In this document: positions 1-10,134 of the stretch, one piece after another | Numbering within the stretch: position 1 is the stretch's first letter | Layout: every line of letters begins with the position of its first letter | Source: Lampris incognitus | Taxonomy: Eukaryota > Chordata > Actinopteri > Lampriformes > Lampridae | DNA length: 64,000 nucleotides | Assembly: GCF_029633865.1 (NCBI RefSeq) | Contig: NC_079212.1 | Location: 81,560,672-81,624,671 of the forward strand | Reading direction: 5' to 3' | Notes under the pieces: model-generated | Told to the model about the DNA's origin: nothing | Database searches by the model: none | The model's input: only the letters and a program-made list of their open reading frames with translations | Program-made: the position numbers and the translations under genes

Positions 1-322
1 ACTGGCAGAAGCCACCCCAAGTGTGTGTTGGTCTCAGACTGAAGAATGTTTATAGCCTTCACCACAGGCTTCTTCATAGTGCAGTACTCAGTCAGGAAAG
101 CAATTTCAGCTGGACTCAACCTGTATAACATAAATCAAATGTATACAACTTTTAGCAAATTTCCTGCAGGAATAGGTGTGGAATGTGTAGCCAAGTATGG
201 AAATGTGTTTTGACAATTTCATATAAGTGTGGAACACAAAGAAATATGCAAGGTAGCTTCGGGCACTGTTTATCATTTGTGTCATTAACATTTCATACTT
301 AGAAATGTGAATTAAAACTCAC
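1..322. other. Sequence downstream of the hAT exon, no gene recognised
   Basis: No coding signal is seen. On the minus strand a good splice donor (GTGAGT, 322-317) closes the hAT exon at 323, so this stretch is most likely intron of that gene, with any further exons left of the window. Confidence 0.4.
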
Positions 323-1366
323 ATTTTTACTTTGAATTCTTCACAGACATTGCTGATAGCGTCCTCCCCCTTCTCTTCTATGATCCGTATGATTCTCTCT
401 ACAGCCATGTATGACGAGTTCCACCGAATTTGATTGGGCCGGTTGAGCTGGAGCTTGCATTTAGCATTTTCCACAATTTCTGCTGCCATGTATGACCGAC
501 CTGATTTGTTCCACATTGCTTGGCATTTCCCAAAGGCTGCACGTGATAGCCATTTGTATGTCATTCTTCTCTTCTGCCATGGTAGCGTCTGTTGTGGTGA
601 CTAAGTTTAACAGGTGGCATGCACACTTTTGGTGTGGAGGAAGCTGGTACTCAAGACCGTTATCTTGCTCCAGGATGCTGAATGTGTCCAGGTAGTCGGC
701 GTTGGGCTCTTCAGAAGAGTCTTGGTCTGACTCTGACCCTGCTTCCTTACACTGGCTTTGCTCACCAAACACACTAAATGCTTTAATAAAGTCTGAGCCA
801 CTGTCTGTTGTGGTTCTTACCACTTTCCCCCTTATTCTGTATTGACAGTGAATGTCATCAAGGGCACCTGCTAGGACATCAAAGGTGTTGGACCCTTTCA
901 ACCTCTGGCAAGCAAGTGCAGCGGATCTCCTCTCCAAGGTTTCCTCGTCTATCCAATGAGTTGTGACCCCTATGTAACTTTGCTGTTGCGCTGTCCAACA
1001 ATCTGTGGTGGTGGCAACATAGCTGACTTTACTGAGGTGTGACATCAAAGTCTTCTTCATCTGATTGGCAGCTCCCTCTATTCTGGTCCAGAGAGTGGGT
1101 CTGGAAATGACCTTGCATTGGGGATTCAGTGTCAATAAAAGTTCTTTAAAAGCAGGTTGTTCAACCACAGCAAATGGATGAAGACCCTCACAAATGAAGG
1201 TAATCGTGAGTTTGTAAACCTTGGCCTGTGGCACATGTCTGTTTGCACCCACTGCCATCACATCACTTATTTTTGCTTGCTTGCTTAGGGTTTCTGGTGG
1301 TTCTAGGGTTTGCTTCCGTGTTGCCACAAAGTCACTGAAGGCCTTCAGCTTTGATGGATGTTTCCT
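323..1366 (-). pseudogene. hAT (ZBED-like) transposase, main exon, frameshifted
   Basis: This is the catalytic part of a hAT-superfamily transposase of the zinc-finger BED (ZBED) type. Recognisable blocks are the N-terminal HPSKLKAF stretch that follows a BED finger, the YVATTTDCWTAQQQSYIGVT block, a TTTDSGSDFIKAF block, the HQKCACHLLNLV block, and (in another frame) FGKCQAMWNKSGRS and RPNQIRWNSSYMA. The exon is bounded on the minus strand by an acceptor (attttgttcacag, ending 1367) and a donor (GTGAGT at 322). A one-base frameshift near 560-570 moves the protein from one frame to the next, so it cannot be read whole. The C-terminal dimerisation region is not seen and would lie beyond the window. 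The reading phase fits the BED exon at 10999-11238, so I treat the two as one broken gene with a 9.6-kb intron. It could be a decayed transposon or a dead ZBED-like domesticated gene; the frameshift favours decay. Confidence 0.8.
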
Positions 1367-1599
1367 CTGTGAACAAAATGTTTTCATCAGTATGTAAAGC
1401 AATGTCATGTTCATTAAACACACTGAGTTTGAAATATTTACATTGATAGGTTTTCTACACGCATCACATTTTGTCTTTTACATTTCATAATGCACAATTC
1501 TTGCTCACAGAGACGCCTGAAGATATGAACATGACTATTAAAAATAGTGGAAGGTATTTATATACTATAGTCAACGTCATATTCCTATATAAGTGATAA

Positions 1600-1774
1600 T
1601 GTGGCAGGAATGAGGAAAAACACAGGAGACCAAGGCGAGTTTGATGTTTATTCCTCAACTCCAAAAACCAACTAAAGCAGGAACAACCCTGCACCGGCGA
1701 GCCCGGGAACGTAAACCACGCCCCCAGCTCACAGTCCCGCTGGGTGAGAGGCCTAGCCCCTAGTGTCCGCCACA
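1600..1774 (-). repeat. 3' LTR of Gypsy-A copy 1, with polypurine tract
   Basis: It reads TGTGGC...GCCACA, the usual TG...CA ends, and matches 10135-10309 and 53842-54016. A run of C on the plus strand at about 1777-1792 is the polypurine tract seen from the other strand. Confidence 0.92.
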
Positions 1775-1823
1775 CACACCCCCCCCCCCCCCGAACACCC
1801 AGAAGGGACTCCTGGAAAGAAAA

Positions 1824-4187
1824 TTAGTGTCTCACTGGAGGCTTAAGCAGCCTGCCATAACGGCTTCGCCGTCCCTCCGCCGAAACAGTAGGTGAAACAC
1901 AGTCCAAAGCCGGCTGAGAAGCAGAACGCTGAACCCGTGAAGACACTGCCGGGGTCCTGGAAGGAGGACGACCCCGACGGGGAACCTGGGCCGGAAACAC
2001 AACTTCGCCTGCCACCCTGTGCGCCGGTTTAAGCCTATCAAGCGTGACACGCTCCCTACGCCCACACATATCTAGCACAAAACCCTTAGGACCCGTCTCA
2101 AGAACCCGAAATGGGCCATCGTATGGGGGTTGGAGGGGCGAGCGGTGAGCATCATGCCGTACAAAAACAAAACGAGCCGACATGAGCTCCGCAGGCACGA
2201 ACGACCACGGAAAACAGTGGTGAACGGGGCCTGGAACCCGAGTGCTGTTGGACAAAAAAGGATAAACGGCCGGACGGGGTCGAGGAGCGGAACTCCCAGG
2301 CAAAAATTCCCCAGGGACGCGGAGCGGATGACCGAGCACCAGCTCGGCGGGTGACGCGTCGAGGTCCTCCTTAGGAGCCGAACGCAACCCGAGCATAACC
2401 CAAGGTAAACGATCCACCCAGTTACCATCCGAGAGCGCAGCGCTGCCTTGAGCGACCGGTGAAAACGTTCACACAACCCGTTAGCCTGAGGGTGATACGC
2501 GGTAGTGCGGTGTACCTGCACACCCAAGGATCGCGCAAGTGCCGACCAGAGCTCTGACACGAACTGGGGGCCCCTGTCTGAGGTGATATCTGACGGAGTG
2601 CCGAAACGGGCGACCCAGGAGGAAAGAAAAGCGCGTGCAACATCTGAGGATGTTGTGGAGGACAGAGGGACAGCCTCTGGCCACCTGGTGGTCCGATCTA
2701 CCATTGTGAGCAGGTGCGTAAAACCCTGTGAAGAAGGTAGAGGGCCCACCAGGTCCACATGCACGTGGTCGAAACGTCTGGCCGGGATCGGAAACGGTTC
2801 GAGGGGCGATTTAGTGTGCTGGTGGCCCTTAGCGCGCTGGCACGCTACACATGCAGCTGCCCACCCCTTGACGTCCTTGCGGAGGTCAGGCCAGACGAAC
2901 TTGGAACCGACCAACTTCACCGACGCCCGAACTCCAGGGTGCGAGAGGGAGTGAATCGAATCGAAAACTCGACGGCGCCAGGCCACTGGAACAACGGGGC
3001 GGGGACAGCCGGTGGAGACATCGCAGAGGAGGGCAGGACTGCCTTCCTGCATCACAGCGTCCTCTAGCTTGAGACCGGTACGCGTTGACCTAAGGGCAAG
3101 GACGTCCGGGTCGCTGGGCTGGTCGGCAGCCATAGCGGAGAAATCCACACCGAGGTGCACAGGACACACAAGCACACGCGACAGACAGTCAGCAACAGGG
3201 TTGGACTTCCCGGCCACATGCTTAATTTCCGTTGTGAACTCGGAGATCGCCGCTAGGTGGCGCTGTTGACGAGCAGACCACGGCTCAGTCACCTTGGACA
3301 TGGCAAAGTCAGCGGCTTATGATCCACATAAGCCGTGAATGGGCGACCCTCCAGCAGGAAGCGGAAATGCCGGGTTGCAAGGTGCAGTGCCAGCAACTCC
3401 CGGTCAAAAACGCTGTACTTGCGCTAGTGTGGGGGCTGTTCAACCACAGCCCCCACGGCTATGTCAGACGCATCGGTTGTTAAAGCTATGGACGCCGTGG
3501 GTGTGGGATGGGCGAGGAGGGCAGCGTTAGCCAGGGCGCACTTAGCTCCGTCAAAGGCCTGGACCTGTTCGAGAGTCCAGTCGACAGGGTCGTTAGCCTT
3601 CTTAAGCCGCAGGGCTTCGTAAAGTGGCTGAAGGAGGTGGGCAGCGCGAGGGAGGAAACGGTTATAGAAATTCGCCATGCCCAAGAATTCCTGCAATGCC
3701 TTAACAGAGACTGGCCGGGGAAATTCCGCCACCGCTTGCACCTTAGAAGGCAACGGCACCGCGCCTTGCGTCGAAATGCGGTGACCCAAGAAGTCAATCA
3801 CCGGCAGTCCAAACTGACACTTGGCCGGGTTGATTATCAGGCCGTGTTCGTCCAGACGACGGAAAACCTGTTTCAGGTGCGCCAGGTGCTCTTCAGCTGA
3901 CGGACTGGCCACTAATATGTCGTCGAGATAAACGAACACGAAAGCAAGGTCACGCAACACCGAGTCCATCAGCCTCTGAAAGGTTTGCGCTGCCCCCTTC
4001 AAGCCAAAAGGCATGCGCATGAACCCAAAAAGCCCAAACGGGGTGATCACTGCGGTCTTGGGCACGTCCTCTGCGCGCACGGGAACCTGATGATAGCCGC
4101 GCACCAGGTCCACCTTAGAGAAAATAGTGGTACCTGCCAGGCGTATGGAAAAGTCCTGTATGTGTGGGATGGGATAGCGGTCATTGG
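1824..4187 (-). pseudogene. Gypsy-A copy 1 pol: reverse transcriptase, RNase H, integrase (broken)
   Basis: Going 5' to 3' on the minus strand: reverse transcriptase with the [13 protein letters not shown] active site (near 3905-3935), RNase H start ([15 protein letters not shown], near 3450-3485), RNase H/connection ([10 protein letters not shown]), integrase zinc-binding region, and the integrase core with [24 protein letters not shown] and [16 protein letters not shown]. The C-terminal tail ends near 1824 in GRLLKPPVRH. Compared with copy 2 (54064-56476) this copy has lost one A near 3304 and 7 bp near 2440, and about 65 bp near 3429-3456 are replaced by an 11-bp inverted repeat. These break the frame at least three times. 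The N-terminal part of the reverse transcriptase continues on the far side of Gypsy-D (8954-9340). No chromodomain is seen. Confidence 0.9.
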
Positions 4188-4347
4188 TGTTACGGGTCTA
4201 GATAGATCGATGCCATCGGCTATCCACTAGTTTACCTTAGATACACATGACCCGCGCTCAGGAACATGTGACAACACTTTGATTATACTTGGCTGCACTG
4301 AGCAACTCGTGTGTGTGTCATTCTTTATAAGATAGCCTACCGAAACA
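4188..4347 (+). repeat. 5' LTR of Gypsy-D
   Basis: It starts TGTTACGGG and ends CCGAAACA, and is identical by eye to 8794-8953. A TTTATAAG stretch near the right end (about 4324-4331) could be a core promoter or polyadenylation-type AT-rich signal. Confidence 0.95.
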
Positions 4348-4365
4348 TGGTGCCAGAAGTCGGAG
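4348..4365 (+). promoter_or_regulatory. Primer binding site of Gypsy-D
   Basis: TGGTGCCAGAAGTCGGAG follows the LTR with no spacer. The leading TGG fits pairing with the CCA end of a tRNA; I cannot name the tRNA. Element G has a very similar site at 35827. Confidence 0.75.
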
Positions 4366-4423
4366 AACTTATTTCTTATTTTACTAGCTCGCATGTTTAA
4401 GTTTGTAGGCCTGAGTAGGTCAC

Positions 4424-7400
4424 ATGTCGGAGGATTCCGATTCAGAGCAAAGTACTTCTGCTGAAGACGTTGTCACAGAGGAGCTAACGCTAGCATTACC
4501 GGCGCCGATAGCATCACATACAATGGCAGCTAACGTGAATATTCCACCACCGTCCCCGATGAGCTTCACAGGCGATTGGAGTGTCAATTGGGACATTTTT
4601 CGGGCCGAATATGAAGACTACGTCCTCGTCACGGGCATACTTGGCAAGGACAAGAAAATACAAGCGGCTACTCTAAGGAGTGTGATGGGAAGTGAATGCA
4701 GGCATATTTACCGCCACAATCTGAACCTCTCAGAAGATGATCAAGGGGATCCTGACGCCATACTGAGAGAGTTGGGGAAATACTTCAAGCCAGCAAAAAA
4801 CACAATATACGAGAGGTACATTTTCGGGAGTTGCAAGCAGGAGGAAGGAGAATCGTTTGATACCTTTGTGACGAGACTGAGAGAGAGGGCAGCAACCTGT
4901 GAGTATGGACAGTTGAAAGATGAAATGATCCGTGATAAGATAGTCCTGGGAGTTGCAAGCGAGGCCGTTAGGCGCAGGCTGTTGAGAGAGAAGGATTTGA
5001 ACATGGTCACAGCTATTGACATGTGTCGCGCAGCAGAGCAAACTGACATCTGTATGAGAGCAATGGAGTTTGCAACAACACCGCAGCCGGAGGCAGTGCA
5101 TGCCGTTGCTAGGCAACCCAGACAATACCAATGGAAACCGAGCAATCCACCCAGAACAGCAGGAGATGCAGGCAATTGCAAATATTGTGGCAGCTCGCAT
5201 TCAAGGGGCAGAGAGCATTGCCCAGCCTTCGGGAAACAATGTAGGTCATGTGGGACACTTAATCACTTTTCTAAAGTGTGCTTAAAGAGCAAAAAGGGGC
5301 ATGCTGAGGGCAAGGTAAACTGTGTGGAATACACAGAAGAACCCCCAGAGCATAGTAATGATGCAGATGATCTGTACATGTTTGAGTCAATCGGCGCAGT
5401 GCACACCAAAGGAAAGAAGTGGTTTGTGACTCTGAAACTCCACGACAAGCCACAACAATGTCAGCTGGACTCTGGAGCCACCTGCAATGTAATGGGCTTT
5501 CAAGACAAGAAAAGGCTGGCCCCAAACACACCTCTCCGCCCGAGTGACACCAGACTGAAGCTGTATTCGGGGGAAACACTGAGCTCTATGGGCACCTTTG
5601 AGACTGACTGTACTGTGAGAGGCCAAACACACAAGCTCTCATTCGAAATAGTGAGGACCAGCCAACATCCTCTTCTGTCAGGCTCCACCTGTGAACGCTT
5701 AGGGCTCATGCATTTCACAATTCCAGAGGATGTGCTCAAAATGGAACACACACAACCAGGAGCCCTAACTAAAGAACAGCTTATCAACAGATACAGTGAC
5801 GTGTTCAACTCCCCTGTGGAATCCTTGCCTGGGGAGGTCCATTTTGACCTTGATCCTAGTGTTGCTGCAGTACAGAGTGCCCCTCGCAATGTCCCAATTG
5901 CAATGAAAGCAGCAGTCAAAGCCCAGCTGGACAAGTACGAGGCTGACGGCCACCTTGCGCCTGTCACAGATCCTACAGATTGGATCAGCAACATGGTGAT
6001 TGTTAAAAAACCGGAGAAGCTGAGAATATGCATTGACCCTAAACCATTGAACAAAGCCCTAAAGCGCTCTCACTACATCATGCCTACCTTGGAGGACATT
6101 TTGTATAAATTGCCCAAGGCCAGAGTCTTCACGTTAGTGGACGCTCGGGATGCATTCCTGCAATGCAAACTGGACTATGAGAGTAGCCTCATGACCACGT
6201 TCTGGGCCCCCTGGGGGAGGAAGCTGTGGCTCAAGTTACCATTTGGAGTATCGGTGACGCCCGAGGTATATCAGCGCAAGCAGCACGAGCTCCTCGCCGG
6301 TCTGAAGGGCGTTGAGCCCATTGCAGACGATATCCTGGTCGTCGGCTGCGTGGACACAGACAAGGAGGCTGGGGACGACCACGACGTCAAGCTTGCGGCG
6401 TTGATGGAACGCTGCCGCGAGGTCAAGCTTCGCCTCGGCCTGAAGAAGTTGCAGTTCAAGGTGGCTGAGGTGCAGTTTCATGGCCACATTCTCTCATCTG
6501 CTGGACTGAAGCCCGATCCAGAGAACGTGAGAGCCATTATTGGCATGCCGAACCCAACAGATGCCAAGGGCGTGCAGCGTCTCATTGGCTTCGCTAACTA
6601 TTTAGCCAAGTTCATGCCTCATCTATCTACTGTCTGCGAGCCGTTGCGACGCCTGTTGGACAAGGACACACCCTGGCACTGGCTGCCTAAGCACGAGGCG
6701 GCGGTTCATGAGCTTAAGGCGCTGGCGACAGCCATGCCCGTCCTGCGCTACTATGATGTAACTAAGCCAATCGCAATCCAGAGCGACGCTAGCCAGAGCG
6801 GTCTCGGATGTTGTCTCATGCAGGAAGGTCAGCCCATCGCATTTGCCTCGAGGGCTCTTACCCCCACCGAAAAAAACTATGCACTAATTGAGAAGGAGTG
6901 TCCCAGTATCGTCTTCGCCTGCCAGAGGTTTCACCATTACCTATATGGCCGCGACCCAATCACAGCAGAGACGGACCATAAGCCTCTGATCTCTATTTTC
7001 AGCAAGCCACTTCTCAATGCGCCCAAGAGACTCCAGAGCATGCTCATGACTCTGCAGAACTACGACCTGAGGGTAATCTACAAACCAGGCCCAGAGATGT
7101 TCATAAGCGACACGCTCAGCAGAGCTACGGCTGGATGCTCCGGCAGAGGGACTGCATATCAGCGACACGCTATCTGCTCTCTGCAACAAGAGCAGGAAGA
7201 CATACAGCACGTGAACCAGGCAGAGTACCTGAATGTGACTAACCAGCGGCTGGAACAGATCAGACGACACACCGACAGAGATGAATGCTTACAGGCACTG
7301 AAGAACACTGTTCTCGTGGGCTGGCCAGATGTAAAGGAGGAAGCGCCCCTCATCGCTAGGGAGTACTGGCCCTTCAGGGATGAAATCAGTGTGCAGAACG

Positions 7401-8593
7401 GAGTTCTGTTCCGGGGGCAAAAAGTCATCATCCCAAAGTCACTCCGCCCAGAAATGTTGACGCGCATACATTCAAGTCACATAGGGGGTGATGCATGCTA
7501 CCGACACGCTCAAGAGACATTGTACTGGCCCAACATGCAGTCAGAGATAAAGGACTTTGTAAGCAGCTGCTCGACCTGCAATGTGTACGCCCACAATCAG
7601 CAAAAGGAGACCATGCTCTCTCACGAAGTACCAACCAGGCCATGGCAGGTCTTGAGCATGGACCTATTCAGCTTCAGACAGAAAGACTATCTCCTAATAG
7701 TCGACCACTATTCCGATTTTTGGGAGATTGAGCTTCTACCCGACATGTCTGCAGAGACAGTCATCAAGCGATGTAAGGCACAGTTCGCCCGACATGGTCA
7801 GCCAGAGAAGGTTATTACAGACAACGGCCCTCAGTTCACAGCTGAGTTCACACGGTTCGCTTCTAAGTGGGAATTTGAGCACGTGACCTCCTCTCCCAGA
7901 CACCCGAAAGCGAATGGCAAGGCCGAGTCGGCCGTGAAGATTGTAAAAAATCTTCTGCGTAAGGCCGCGCATGATGGTGAAGACCCCTGGAAAGCCGTGC
8001 TTCACTGGAGGAATACACCTACGGAAAACATGGGCAGCAGCCCAGCACAACGCCTCATGTCCCGCCGGTTGAAGACGTCCATCCCGGCGGCAAGCAAGCT
8101 CCTGGAACCAGCTGTTGTCGTGGGCGTCACTGAAAAGCTGCGCCACAGGAAGCAACTCGCCAAATCCTTCTATGACAGATCTGCCCGTGAATTGCCGGTA
8201 TTTGAAATTGGGGAAGTCGTACGGATGAAGCCCCTGCCAGGTGATAACACTGGCCGCTGGAGAGTCGGAACTTGTCTCCGCAGGGTTGCGCCGAGGTCTT
8301 ATCTTGTGGACATTGATGGCTCCCTGTACCGTCGTAACAGGATCGATCTCAGAGTGGCTGAGCCAGCTGCACGAGCCGCGCACGATCCTGTTGAACCCGC
8401 TGCGGCACACACACCGGACGGGGATCCAGCTACAGAAACTGTCATTGAGACCCCTCAGGCTGTGTTCGAGCCGAGCCCCATCAGGTCCATGCCCAAGGCG
8501 CCATCTACTCCTGTTGGCGCTCCGCGTTTGGATGGACACACTTACACAAGGGTTGGACGGCTGTCTAAACCTCCACTGAAACTCACTATGTAA
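4424..8593 (+). CDS. Gag-Pol polyprotein of Gypsy-D (1389 aa, intact)
   Basis: One frame encodes the whole Ty3/gypsy polyprotein. In order: an acidic N-terminus and capsid-like region (residues about 40-230); two CCHC-type zinc knuckles (about 251-287, CKYCGSSHSRGREHC and CRSCGTLNHFSKVC); an aspartic protease (CQLDSGATCNVM, about 345); reverse transcriptase with IADDILVVG (about 633), in which alanine precedes the DD pair; RNase H (SDASQSGLGC, about 786, and TDHKPL); an integrase zinc finger (HSSHIGG...CSTC, about 1016); and the integrase core with MDLF (about 1079), TDNGPQF (about 1132) and the glutamate in NGKAESAVK (about 1167). The start is the first ATG after the leader. The protein would copy element RNA in cytoplasmic particles and integrate the cDNA in the nucleus. 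No stop or frameshift separates gag and pol, so one polyprotein is expected. The 200 bases after the stop are 3' UTR. Confidence 0.96.
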   Translation: MSEDSDSEQSTSAEDVVTEELTLALPAPIASHTMAANVNIPPPSPMSFTGDWSVNWDIFRAEYEDYVLVTGILGKDKKIQAATLRSVMGSECRHIYRHNLNLSEDDQGDPDAILRELGKYFKPAKNTIYERYIFGSCKQEEGESFDTFVTRLRERAATCEYGQLKDEMIRDKIVLGVASEAVRRRLLREKDLNMVTAIDMCRAAEQTDICMRAMEFATTPQPEAVHAVARQPRQYQWKPSNPPRTAGDAGNCKYCGSSHSRGREHCPAFGKQCRSCGTLNHFSKVCLKSKKGHAEGKVNCVEYTEEPPEHSNDADDLYMFESIGAVHTKGKKWFVTLKLHDKPQQCQLDSGATCNVMGFQDKKRLAPNTPLRPSDTRLKLYSGETLSSMGTFETDCTVRGQTHKLSFEIVRTSQHPLLSGSTCERLGLMHFTIPEDVLKMEHTQPGALTKEQLINRYSDVFNSPVESLPGEVHFDLDPSVAAVQSAPRNVPIAMKAAVKAQLDKYEADGHLAPVTDPTDWISNMVIVKKPEKLRICIDPKPLNKALKRSHYIMPTLEDILYKLPKARVFTLVDARDAFLQCKLDYESSLMTTFWAPWGRKLWLKLPFGVSVTPEVYQRKQHELLAGLKGVEPIADDILVVGCVDTDKEAGDDHDVKLAALMERCREVKLRLGLKKLQFKVAEVQFHGHILSSAGLKPDPENVRAIIGMPNPTDAKGVQRLIGFANYLAKFMPHLSTVCEPLRRLLDKDTPWHWLPKHEAAVHELKALATAMPVLRYYDVTKPIAIQSDASQSGLGCCLMQEGQPIAFASRALTPTEKNYALIEKECPSIVFACQRFHHYLYGRDPITAETDHKPLISIFSKPLLNAPKRLQSMLMTLQNYDLRVIYKPGPEMFISDTLSRATAGCSGRGTAYQRHAICSLQQEQEDIQHVNQAEYLNVTNQRLEQIRRHTDRDECLQALKNTVLVGWPDVKEEAPLIAREYWPFRDEISVQNGVLFRGQKVIIPKSLRPEMLTRIHSSHIGGDACYRHAQETLYWPNMQSEIKDFVSSCSTCNVYAHNQQKETMLSHEVPTRPWQVLSMDLFSFRQKDYLLIVDHYSDFWEIELLPDMSAETVIKRCKAQFARHGQPEKVITDNGPQFTAEFTRFASKWEFEHVTSSPRHPKANGKAESAVKIVKNLLRKAAHDGEDPWKAVLHWRNTPTENMGSSPAQRLMSRRLKTSIPAASKLLEPAVVVGVTEKLRHRKQLAKSFYDRSARELPVFEIGEVVRMKPLPGDNTGRWRVGTCLRRVAPRSYLVDIDGSLYRRNRIDLRVAEPAARAAHDPVEPAAAHTPDGDPATETVIETPQAVFEPSPIRSMPKAPSTPVGAPRLDGHTYTRVGRLSKPPLKLTM

Positions 8594-8780
8594 TCTGAAT
8601 AATGTTGATGGTTGCTATGTGGGAGAGAGGGGGGAAAGAGGAGAAATGTTATCATACGCTACTGTGGTTATTACACTGGTATGGGATATGAAGAGATTTA
8701 CTGCTGTTGCACTGTTATTGGTTGTTCGTATATGAAAGTAATTTTATTTTGCACTAACTTCATGTGTATGTTTTTATACT

Positions 8781-8793
8781 TGGAAAAGGAGGA
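8781..8793 (+). promoter_or_regulatory. Polypurine tract of Gypsy-D
   Basis: TGGAAAAGGAGGA lies directly before the 3' LTR and is the expected plus-strand primer for reverse transcription. Confidence 0.8.
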
Positions 8794-8953
8794 TGTTACG
8801 GGTCTAGATAGATCGATGCCATCGGCTATCCACTAGTTTACCTTAGATACACATGACCCGCGCTCAGGAACATGTGACAACACTTTGATTATACTTGGCT
8901 GCACTGAGCAACTCGTGTGTGTGTCATTCTTTATAAGATAGCCTACCGAAACA
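8794..8953 (+). repeat. 3' LTR of Gypsy-D
   Basis: Reads identical to 4188-4347 over 160 bp and is followed by the second ATTGG target duplication. Confidence 0.95.
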
Positions 8954-9340
8954 ATTGGCGGTGACGTTGTTCAGGCGGCGAAAATCGCCGCAAGGCCGCC
9001 ACGACCCATCCGCCTTGGGCACCATGTGAAGCGGCGAGGCCCACGGGCTGTTGGAAAGCCTCACTATACCCAGACGCTCCATGATGGCGAACTCCTCCTT
9101 AGCTATAGCCAATTTTACCGCGTCGAGGCGCCGCGCGCGCGCAAAAACTGGCGGTCCCAGAGTGGGAATGAAATGTTCTACCCCGTGTTTAGTAACCGCG
9201 GTGGAAAAAGCAGGCGTAGTCACCGATGGAAAATCCGCCAGCAAACGCTGAAAAACATCCCCTAATGCTAAAAAGTTAGCGTGTGTTAGCGTGTGACTGC
9301 CGGAGTCATGGAAGGAGGACGAGCAGCTCACCACGTCCAC
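8954..9340 (-). pseudogene. Gypsy-A copy 1 reverse transcriptase, N-terminal part
   Basis: On the minus strand this reads through FQRLLADFPSVT, HFIPTLGPPVFARARRLD, SPWASPLHMVPKADGSW and RPCGDFRRLN, the standard start of a gypsy reverse transcriptase domain, and is then cut by the Gypsy-D insertion. The domain resumes at 4187. On the 5' side it nearly abuts gag: the protease coding region expected between the two is missing, which means an internal deletion near 9340-9356. Confidence 0.88.
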
Positions 9341-9355
9341 CAGCGCCCACAGCTG

Positions 9356-10114
9356 CTACTGAGCGCTGGCCCTGGAGTTTCCCGCCGCCTCAAACGTGCA
9401 CGGAGGGACGCAGCGCCTCGCTTTGCCGCCGAACCGCTGGTGGAAGAAACAGAGGCCTCTCCCGCGCCGTCTCCGGGCAGTCACTTCAGCCACCACTGCC
9501 GGGTCCGCGTCCTCCGACGTCGGCTGCAGAGGCTCCGATGCCACACTCTGCACAGAGAACCGTCTGGTAGCCAGCAGGACCCGATCGGCCTCCTCAGCCA
9601 AACCTTGGCAGTCACCAGCGGCCAGACACGGGGAGTTAGCCAAAGCCGCGCGCACAGGAGACGGGAGCTAGCGCAGGAAAACGTGCGGGAAAAGGAACCC
9701 ACCTTCGTCCGAGCCTAGCAGCGACAGCATATTGTCCATGAGATCCACAGCCATCCCGTCGCCCAAACCGGATAGGGAAAGGATTCTATCTGCCCTCTCT
9801 GCGGTAGATAGGCTGTACCTCCGGAGCAGAAGATGTTTAAGGGCGACGTATTTATCGTGTTGCGGAGGGGCGCGCAACAGCTGCATGGCCCGGCGTGTGG
9901 ACTGCTGGTCCAGCGCAGCGACGACCAAATAGTATCTGGAGTCGTCCGCGGAGATTCCACGCAGGTGGAACAGCGTCTCGACATGCTGGAACCACAAGGC
10001 CGGGTCGCTCTGCCAGAACTCTGGGAGTTTCACAGCCGCGGCGAGAACGGCCGGCTGTGAGAGTTGGGGCGGCATGGCCGAAGTGGATTCACACTCCTCT
10101 TCTGCTCCAAACAT
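9356..10114 (-). pseudogene. Gypsy-A copy 1 gag (frameshifted)
   Basis: The ATG (10114-10112) lies about 20 bases inside the primer binding site region. The product has the capsid-like core VKLPEFWQSDPALWFQHVE, typical of a gypsy gag group, then LRAPPQHDKYVALKHLL. A frameshift near 9670-9680 moves the rest to another frame, which contains LPSPVRAALANSP and an arginine-rich end with CFFHQRFGGKARRCVPPC. That is the C-x3-H...C-x3-C type of knuckle found in this gag group, not the classic CCHC knuckle. A stop follows at about 9356 with no protease. Confidence 0.85.
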
Positions 10115-10134
10115 GTTCAATTCGGGGTCACCAA

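Larger units (their letters stand above)
4188..8953 (+). mobile_element. Gypsy-D, complete young Ty3/gypsy element nested in Gypsy-A copy 1
   Basis: A full-length element with 160-bp LTRs (4188-4347 and 8794-8953) that I read as identical, a 5-bp target duplication ATTGG (4183-4187 and 8954-8958), a primer binding site directly after the left LTR, a purine tract directly before the right LTR, and one uninterrupted Gag-Pol frame. It lies in the opposite orientation to its host element and splits the reverse transcriptase domain of Gypsy-A. Identical LTRs and an intact frame imply very recent insertion; the element may still be competent. No envelope-like gene is present between pol and the 3' LTR. 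Confidence 0.96.

Noticed and set aside
2505..3269. Plus-strand frames over Gypsy-A
   Set aside because: Antisense shadows of the integrase frame; the same shadows recur at 54752-55471 because the DNA is repeated.
4195..4346. Bacterial-type direct repeats or a CRISPR-like array
   Set aside because: The repeated 160-bp blocks are LTR pairs with TG...CA ends and target duplications.
7736..8539. A 267-codon minus-strand frame
   Set aside because: It is an antisense shadow of the Gypsy-D integrase; no recognisable domain.
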